Below, one piece after another: positions 32,777 through 37,492 of a stretch of DNA of 37,492 bases (within the stretch, counting starts at the first letter, position 1; the number at the start of each line of letters is the position of its first letter). This stretch comes from Candidatus Poribacteria bacterium (lineage in GTDB: Bacteria; Poribacteria; WGA-4E; WGA-3G). The position numbers and the translations under genes were made by a program. The notes beneath the pieces are model-generated. The model saw only the letters and a list, made by a program, of their open reading frames with translations. It searched no databases and was not told the DNA's origin. The stretch covers positions 1 through 37,492 of the forward strand of contig VXOP01000329.1 in assembly GCA_009839975.1 (NCBI GenBank), in the 5' to 3' direction.

Positions 32777-33679
32777 ATGCGTACACTCATTTACATAATG
32801 ACCCCTGTCCTCATTCTCACATTCCTATTCGCTTCACGATTCGTATCATGGGATAGACTAAAGAACGTTGACACTGAAGCAGTGAAACATCTAAATGATG
32901 CCGCACGGTTCATTAGGAAAGGGGAGTATTACCAAGCGATTACTGAATTGACACATGCTATTGAAATTGAACCCAGATATGCTCAGGCTTACATTCAACG
33001 TGGCCGTGTCAATTACCATCTTACACGTTATAAAGAAGCAATTGACGATTACACAAAAACACTTTCATTCAAAAGATATATCGCGGACGCACATGCCAGC
33101 AGGGGAGATGTTTATCATGCATTAGGTGATATTCCTCAAGCAATCACCGATTACACGGCTTCCATCAAAAAACGAAAGAATGCGCTTGTTATGTCAAAAC
33201 GGGCACAGATTTTTCTTGAAACAGGTCAATTGGATGAAGCACTTGCAGACTATAACTACATCATTAAACGACGACCAAGTGCTATTGCATACTACAATCG
33301 TGGTAACGCATATTATCAAAAGTTTCTCCGTTTACATGAAGCAGAGGAAACCTTAAAACTCGCGCTGTCTGACTTTGATAAGGCAATTGAATTAGCACCA
33401 CAATTTGCCATAGCCCATCTCAGTCGTGGAGACGTTTACAACCATCTCGGACAACAGAAATCCAGGAACGTAGACTATGCTAAGGCTATTGACCTATTAA
33501 CCGAGGCAATTGACAAATGGCAAAAAAATGCTGATGGACTGCTCAATATCTATCTGTGGCGTGCAGTTGCTTACAAAAAACAGGATTACGTTCAAGCAGC
33601 GGAAACTGATCTGAAAAAAGTTTACAGCTTGTACACACAATTTTTCTTGAATAAATTAAGTGTTTCTGATATATTATAA
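32777..33679 (+). CDS. TPR-repeat protein with N-terminal membrane anchor
   Basis: A 300-residue protein. The N-terminus has a hydrophobic stretch (LIYIMTPVLILTFLFASRFV) that may be a signal or anchor. About six tetratricopeptide repeats follow, with typical A-x-x-x-R-G-x-x-Y positions: AYIQRGRVNYHLTRYKEAID, AHASRGDVYHALGDIPQAIT, AYYNRGNAYYQKF and AHLSRGDVYNHLG. TPR solenoids bind other proteins, so this could join the vWA, peptidase and phosphatase proteins into an envelope complex. The ATG follows the preceding stop by one base, strongly suggesting co-translation. Confidence 0.88.
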   Translation: MRTLIYIMTPVLILTFLFASRFVSWDRLKNVDTEAVKHLNDAARFIRKGEYYQAITELTHAIEIEPRYAQAYIQRGRVNYHLTRYKEAIDDYTKTLSFKRYIADAHASRGDVYHALGDIPQAITDYTASIKKRKNALVMSKRAQIFLETGQLDEALADYNYIIKRRPSAIAYYNRGNAYYQKFLRLHEAEETLKLALSDFDKAIELAPQFAIAHLSRGDVYNHLGQQKSRNVDYAKAIDLLTEAIDKWQKNADGLLNIYLWRAVAYKKQDYVQAAETDLKKVYSLYTQFFLNKLSVSDIL

Positions 33680-33712
33680 TTATACATTCAACAGGAGGAT
33701 ATAAGAAACAAT

Positions 33713-33985
33713 ATGACTGAAGATGCATTAGGATTAGTTGAAACAAGAGGACTGATAGGTAGTATTGAGGCAGCAGATGCAATGGTAAAGGCTGCCAATG
33801 TGAGACTGGTAGGTCGTCAAGAAGTGGGAGGCGGATACGTCACTGTCATGGTACGAGGAGATGTTGGGGCAGTGAAAGCCGCTACAGATGTCGGCGCAGA
33901 AGCAGCCGCACGAGTAGGAGAAGTTGTTTCAGTGCATGTAATTCCACGACCACACCCTGAAGTTGAAACTATCCTAAAAAAATAA
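33713..33985 (+). CDS. BMC-H shell protein of a bacterial microcompartment
   Basis: A 90-residue single-domain hexamer-forming shell protein of the PduA/EutM/CcmK type. It begins with [25 protein letters not shown] and goes on to [43 protein letters not shown], nearly the family consensus. The central pore segment is EVGGG (37-41); in PduA the middle residue is Ser (IGSG), so this pore should be lined by Gly and be a little wider. AGGAGG lies ten bases upstream. It is the first gene of a small microcompartment cluster. Confidence 0.95.
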   Translation: MTEDALGLVETRGLIGSIEAADAMVKAANVRLVGRQEVGGGYVTVMVRGDVGAVKAATDVGAEAAARVGEVVSVHVIPRPHPEVETILKK

Positions 33986-34043
33986 AACATACTTTCATGA
34001 ACATCTTTTGAAGACGTTCGTATTGGAATAGAAACATACTAAT

Positions 34044-34757
34044 ATGCACGACAAAGACTTAGTAAAGTTAATTACCCGTCGTGTGGTAAGCCGATTATCC
34101 AATGATCAACCTTGCAGTGGATGTGCATTACGCAGTTGTGCACCAGGGGAACGCGCATGTGATGTTGTTACCGCGCAACAGAAAATACCTGTCGGTGTTT
34201 CAGCGCGGCATGCACACGTAACCCAAGAAGACCTGGAAATACTTTACGGTGCTGGACATCAACTTACCGTCTATGCACCACTATACCAACCAGGCGCATT
34301 CGCAGCAAATGAAACGGTTACTGTTGTTGGAAAACGGATGCGGGCAATTGAACACGTACGCATACTCGGACCCGTACGCGATTATTCGCAAGTTGAGGTG
34401 GCACAGACCGAAGCAATTCGTCTCGGTCTAAACCCCCCAATCCGGGACTCCGGTGACCTCAAAGGGGCCGAAGCGATAACCCTCGTAGGTCCCGAAGGCA
34501 GTGTCTATTTAAACGAGGGAGCAATCTGTGCTGCACGACATATCCACATGACACCAGAACACGCTGAATCCTTTGGTATTAGCGAAACAGACCTATTAAA
34601 GGTACGCATTCCAGGTGAACGCGCTTTAACCTTTGAGAACATTCGTCCGAAAATACATGAAGATTATGCACTCCAGATGCATCTTGATACTGACGATTCT
34701 AATGCCGCAGGCTTGAAAGGTGGCGAAGCTGTTGAACTGCTACGCGACAACACATGA
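34044..34757 (+). CDS. pduL: PduL-type phosphate acyltransferase with added four-Cys segment
   Basis: A 237-residue microcompartment enzyme that converts acyl-CoA to acyl phosphate, recycling CoA. Order: an amphipathic N-terminal helix (MHDKDLVKLITRRVVSRL, encapsulation-peptide-like), a Cys cluster Cys24-x2-Cys27-x4-Cys32-x6-Cys39, then two PduL domains with metal-site VGVSARHAHVTQ and AARHIHMTPEH. The first-domain motif usually reads SNRHVHL; here Ala replaces Asn. The Cys cluster is not part of the core PduL domains and could hold a metal or an Fe-S centre. No strong ribosome site. It is translationally coupled (ATGA) to the next gene. Confidence 0.9.
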   Translation: MHDKDLVKLITRRVVSRLSNDQPCSGCALRSCAPGERACDVVTAQQKIPVGVSARHAHVTQEDLEILYGAGHQLTVYAPLYQPGAFAANETVTVVGKRMRAIEHVRILGPVRDYSQVEVAQTEAIRLGLNPPIRDSGDLKGAEAITLVGPEGSVYLNEGAICAARHIHMTPEHAESFGISETDLLKVRIPGERALTFENIRPKIHEDYALQMHLDTDDSNAAGLKGGEAVELLRDNT

Positions 34758-35494
34758 CACCAGAACAGATTGAGCACATTGAGAAAATTGTTGAACGAGT
34801 GCTACAAGAAAATTTACACAACAGCACACATGCCAACAAGAAACTGCTTGCCATCATTGGCGCGACGCACCGTCCTTTAGAACAGCCGCTTCAACAATTA
34901 CAAACCTGCACACAAAACGGATGGAATATTAAAATAATTCTGTCTGAACTCGCAACTAAAGTAGTTGATCTCGCTCTGATTGATGAAGTGCTGGGTGAAG
35001 AGAATATCCTTCAGGAAAATGAACTGACTAACATTCCATCTATTGTTGATGAATATACTCAGATTGTGTTACCAGCACTTTCTTATCCGATGGCGGGAAA
35101 GTTAGCACTGAAGTTGGTTGATACGCCAGTTACATACTTAATCTTTCATGCACTATCTTGCGGAAAACAGGTCATCGCAGCAGCGGATTTTTTGAACAGA
35201 AGGGAGTTGCTAAATAAAAAATCGTTAATACTTGACGAAATTGAACAGGAACATGTCAACACTTTATCTGAATTTGGCGTTAAATGGGTAACAGTTGAGC
35301 AGATTGCGGAAACAATTGGTGAAGTAGATGCCACGAATCGCATCAGTATCAATACACCTGTCATAAGTGTAGCCGTTATAACCAATCTACCATCAAATGT
35401 TAAAGAGTTAGTATACGCTAAACCTAATGTCATTACACCTCTTGCCCGCGAACATGCAAAAAAGCTGGGGATTAGGTTGACACCAGAGCAATAG
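34754..35494 (+). CDS. Microcompartment-associated flavoprotein-like protein
   Basis: A 246-residue protein with an N-terminal amphipathic helix (TPEQIEHIEKIVERVLQE) that looks like an encapsulation peptide, then an alternating alpha-beta region (LLAIIGATHRPLE, WNIKIILSELATKVV, IVLPALSYPMAGKLALKLV, GKQVIAAADFLN) like the phosphopantothenoylcysteine-decarboxylase/flavoprotein fold, and a C-terminal PNVITPLAREHAKKLGIRL motif found in several microcompartment proteins. It is likely a luminal protein, with its function unproven. Overlaps the PduL gene by four bases (ATGA). No aldehyde dehydrogenase, vertex protein or signature lyase follows. Confidence 0.7.
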   Translation: MTPEQIEHIEKIVERVLQENLHNSTHANKKLLAIIGATHRPLEQPLQQLQTCTQNGWNIKIILSELATKVVDLALIDEVLGEENILQENELTNIPSIVDEYTQIVLPALSYPMAGKLALKLVDTPVTYLIFHALSCGKQVIAAADFLNRRELLNKKSLILDEIEQEHVNTLSEFGVKWVTVEQIAETIGEVDATNRISINTPVISVAVITNLPSNVKELVYAKPNVITPLAREHAKKLGIRLTPEQ

Positions 35495-35514
35495 ATTGAT
35501 GTCCTTCGCGATGC

Positions 35515-35544
35515 TTGACAATTACGATAATTTAATTGTATAAT
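35515..35544 (+). promoter_or_regulatory. Promoter of the Ser/Arg-rich secreted protein gene
   Basis: TTGACA (35515-35520), 18-base spacer, TATAAT (35539-35544). The sequence AATTTAATT-GTAT-AATTGAATT around the -10 is an imperfect palindrome and could be a regulator site. The leader is about 170 bases. Confidence 0.65.
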
Positions 35545-35720
35545 TGAATTAAACATAAGGTTCTTATCAATTTACATCATAATAACGCATAGAGAGACAT
35601 AAACTATAATTCACAGATTTATATGAGGAAACAAGCAGAACAGAAGAATGAACTTACTTTTTATTAAATCACATCAAACATAAGTTTTACATGTTTGACA
35701 CGTTACTTTGGAGGGTTCTC

Positions 35721-37331
35721 ATGCTAAAACGAATTTTTACCCTAACAATCACAGGACTCCTCAGCTGCATGCTTATCGGTTCGTTAGCGTCAGTAAGTGA
35801 TGCTGATTACGGTAATTATGCAGACCGTCTGAGTCGTGAACATAGAATCGCAAATGATGTTGATGAATGGATTGAACGTGGAAACGCAACGATCACGGCA
35901 AGTCCTCTCTTTGAGGATGGTATGCGACTTACCGCCTGGGCAAACAACTTTCAGGATACAGATAAATTTCAGTTTGCTATAGCAAGCGGTGTATATCTGT
36001 TCGAAATTCCACGTTCTGCACAGACAATAGAAATTGTAGTTCGCTATAAAGGTGAACCAAACACTTTTGAAATTAACGACCAATACGAACCCATCGCAGG
36101 ACGGATATGGATACGGAATATCAAGCGAGAAATGACAAGACGGGGATACCATGACCAAAGTGCTTCTGAAACACGATATGGCGACACTTTTGTACTACGT
36201 GCAAAAAACCGGTCCGAAACGATAAGAATTCCGGTTGCCGGACGTGTACAAGATGGATGGATGGAACTTCATGTCGTTGCTGAAGGAGGCGAACAGCTGG
36301 ATGTTGAATATATTGAAGTATCAACCTACCGGCGTGCACCAAAACTACGCGTAGTGCAGCAGTATACACCTTCATATAGGTGGCGTCCTTGGAACCGATA
36401 TACATATCTCTATTTCTACGATGGACCCGTATTCTATTCATCAGGATACGATTCATATCTATGCTGGAGTTACCCTGTCTATGACCATCGTTATCTTTCC
36501 ATCCGAACATATTATGGAGGGTACCTGGGCCGCTACCGTACCTATCACCCAGCACGTTATTCGTACTACTACACCCCCTATCACGGCGGTGGGTACGGAT
36601 ACGGATATGGCAGAGGGAACGTTGTCTATTCTAAACGGACACAGTTGAATAGGTGGAGGGCACAACACGAAAATGCGCGAAAACAGTATTCACGGAGTAG
36701 ATTAGCCGTACCAACTCGAACCGTTGAACGGACACAAATTAACAACAATGTTCGCGTGGTTATAGATAATCATCGCAGACAAGCACCACCAGCTACAGAA
36801 AGACTTACTCGGTCTGCGTTAATTTCACAGAAACAACGCGCAGTTACAAGTTCATCGCTCCGTACAAATGATGCATCAAGAACATATAGTAGTCGCTCGC
36901 GTTACTCAAACCTGAACATAGACAACAACCGTAGAATTCTACAGAATACACGGTCAAGGGTGAATACAGGTAGAAATAGTTCGTCAGCAGTTACAGAAAG
37001 ATCTTCAAGAATCTTTAGAAGATCCATTACCTCTTCTTCCAGTCGTTCAGGTTCTTCTTCGTCTTCAAATTCACGTCTACGTACCAGCAATAGCAGTAGT
37101 AGTCGGACACAACGAAGCACCCCAGCAGTAACGACTACGCCGACGAAAACACGGCCGACATCAACAAATTCATCACGGGTTTCATCATCCAGAAGTTCAC
37201 GGACTCGTTCAGCAACAACCAGCAGATCAAGTTCATCAAGCAGTTCAAGTTCCAGTTCAAGTAGCGATGATGACGACGATGATGATAACAGTCGGAGTCG
37301 TTCTTCAGAACGGATTAAAAGAAGAAGATAA
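35721..37331 (+). CDS. Secreted protein: conserved domain, Tyr/Gly-rich middle, Ser/Arg tail
   Basis: A 536-residue exported protein I do not recognise. A signal peptide (MLKRIFTLTITGLLSCMLIGSLASVSDA) is followed by a globular domain to about residue 210 with many beta-strand segments (FQFAIASGVYLFEIPRSAQT), a Tyr/Arg/Gly-rich stretch of about 100 (such as TYLYFYDGPVFYSSGYDSY and HGGGYGYGYGRGN), and a low-complexity Ser/Arg/Thr tail that ends in a Ser run, seven Asp and RSERIKRRR-like basics. The tail could bind polyanions or minerals, or be modified. The start is set at 35721 because of GGAGGG five bases upstream; an in-frame ATG at 35691 would spoil the signal. It has its own promoter. Confidence 0.75.
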   Translation: MLKRIFTLTITGLLSCMLIGSLASVSDADYGNYADRLSREHRIANDVDEWIERGNATITASPLFEDGMRLTAWANNFQDTDKFQFAIASGVYLFEIPRSAQTIEIVVRYKGEPNTFEINDQYEPIAGRIWIRNIKREMTRRGYHDQSASETRYGDTFVLRAKNRSETIRIPVAGRVQDGWMELHVVAEGGEQLDVEYIEVSTYRRAPKLRVVQQYTPSYRWRPWNRYTYLYFYDGPVFYSSGYDSYLCWSYPVYDHRYLSIRTYYGGYLGRYRTYHPARYSYYYTPYHGGGYGYGYGRGNVVYSKRTQLNRWRAQHENARKQYSRSRLAVPTRTVERTQINNNVRVVIDNHRRQAPPATERLTRSALISQKQRAVTSSSLRTNDASRTYSSRSRYSNLNIDNNRRILQNTRSRVNTGRNSSSAVTERSSRIFRRSITSSSSRSGSSSSSNSRLRTSNSSSSRTQRSTPAVTTTPTKTRPTSTNSSRVSSSRSSRTRSATTSRSSSSSSSSSSSSSDDDDDDDNSRSRSSERIKRRR

Positions 37332-37364
37332 GCACTCTTAGCAACTAAGTTACGTAATTTAACA

Positions 37365-37405
37365 TTGACGATGCCTAACGCAGATTTTGCACATGGCATC
37401 GTCAA
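37365..37405. repeat. Inverted repeat TTGACGATGCC/GGCATCGTCAA
   Basis: Perfect 11-base arms (37365-37375 and 37395-37405) with a 19-base loop, after the secreted-protein gene and before the cut gene at the right edge. It could be a terminator-like hairpin or a regulator site. Confidence 0.7.
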
Positions 37406-37437
37406 CATTAATCTAAAGACTAGCTAAAATTCATAAT

Positions 37438-37492
37438 ATGCGTATTTTGTCATTTATTTTTCTTTTACTATTGAGCGGACAAACATGTATCG
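37438..37492 (+). CDS. Partial gene start, probable exported protein
   Basis: Open to the right edge. The first 18 residues MRILSFIFLLLLSGQTCI look like a signal peptide, with an ATG but no strong ribosome binding site. Nothing more can be said, and the frame might not be a real gene. Confidence 0.4.
   Translation, partial: MRILSFIFLLLLSGQTCI

Noticed and set aside
33652-33680. A promoter for the microcompartment cluster around TATAAT at 33675
   Set aside because: No -35 box at 16-18 bases; the -10 alone in AT-rich DNA is insufficient.
36902-37408. Minus-strand frame of 168 codons opposite the Ser/Arg-rich tail
   Set aside because: Its Leu/Glu/Ser runs are the reverse reading of the low-complexity tail; no ribosome site or homology.

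Overview
This 37.5 kb window is a dense bacterial chromosome segment of moderate to low G+C. It has 36 complete genes I can support, one cut gene at the right edge, many TTG/GTG starts, clear TTGACA/TATAAT promoters, and several families of dispersed palindromic repeats between genes. The gene content includes a phytanoyl-CoA dioxygenase-like oxygenase, a sugar-phosphate isomerase-like TIM barrel, a Gfo/Idh/MocA oxidoreductase, a sulfatase, an ABC sugar permease with its binding protein, bacterial microcompartment genes and serpins. That mix suggests a Candidatus Poribacteria-like or related uncultured lineage. This is inference from gene content; no rRNA or universal marker phylogeny can be read here.

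Left part (1-16.8 kb) is metabolic and mixed in strand. It holds a dolichol/phytol kinase-like membrane protein, argininosuccinate synthase (possibly on a leaderless mRNA), a RelE/ParE-like toxin-antitoxin pair, a PhyH oxygenase, a TIM-barrel isomerase, a divergent TrpD-family protein, and a divergently transcribed EF-Tu-like protein whose guanine-specificity motif is lost. A minus-strand run follows (sugar-binding protein, permease, hisA), then an FmdB zinc-ribbon protein, a CDF metal exporter, a ferritin-like protein, a Gfo/Idh/MocA protein, a MoxR ATPase and a sulfatase.

The middle (13.8-18.5 kb) is broken by three roughly 350-400 bp MITE-like elements. They share a terminal inverted repeat of the type GGGTGTGTAAAGTTTTGGCA and have no transposase in the window. 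Between and beside them lie a small lipoprotein and a 48-residue two-helix membrane peptide. Immediately after comes a type II restriction-modification pair.

From 20.7 kb almost everything is on the plus strand: a ThrB2/APH-type kinase, an ABC-F ATPase, a MarR regulator fused to a ferritin-like helical domain (with a perfect palindrome on its own promoter), an ECF-type sigma factor, a repeat-filled gap, and a Tat-exported MsrP-like molybdoenzyme. Next are two tandem lipoprotein serpins with different predicted P1 residues (Thr and Lys) and a tightly packed four-gene envelope cluster: vWA lipoprotein, membrane gluzincin peptidase, secreted metallophosphatase and TPR protein.

The right end holds a three-gene microcompartment cluster (BMC-H shell protein, PduL-type phosphotransacylase with an added four-Cys segment, and a flavoprotein-like protein with an encapsulation-peptide-like N-terminus). 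It is followed by a secreted Tyr-rich then Ser/Arg-rich protein ending in poly-Ser/poly-Asp. The most unusual points are the degenerate EF-Tu paralog, the MarR-ferritin fusion with its operator, the minimal microcompartment cluster, the serpin pair beside a peptidase operon, and the covarying hairpin repeats.
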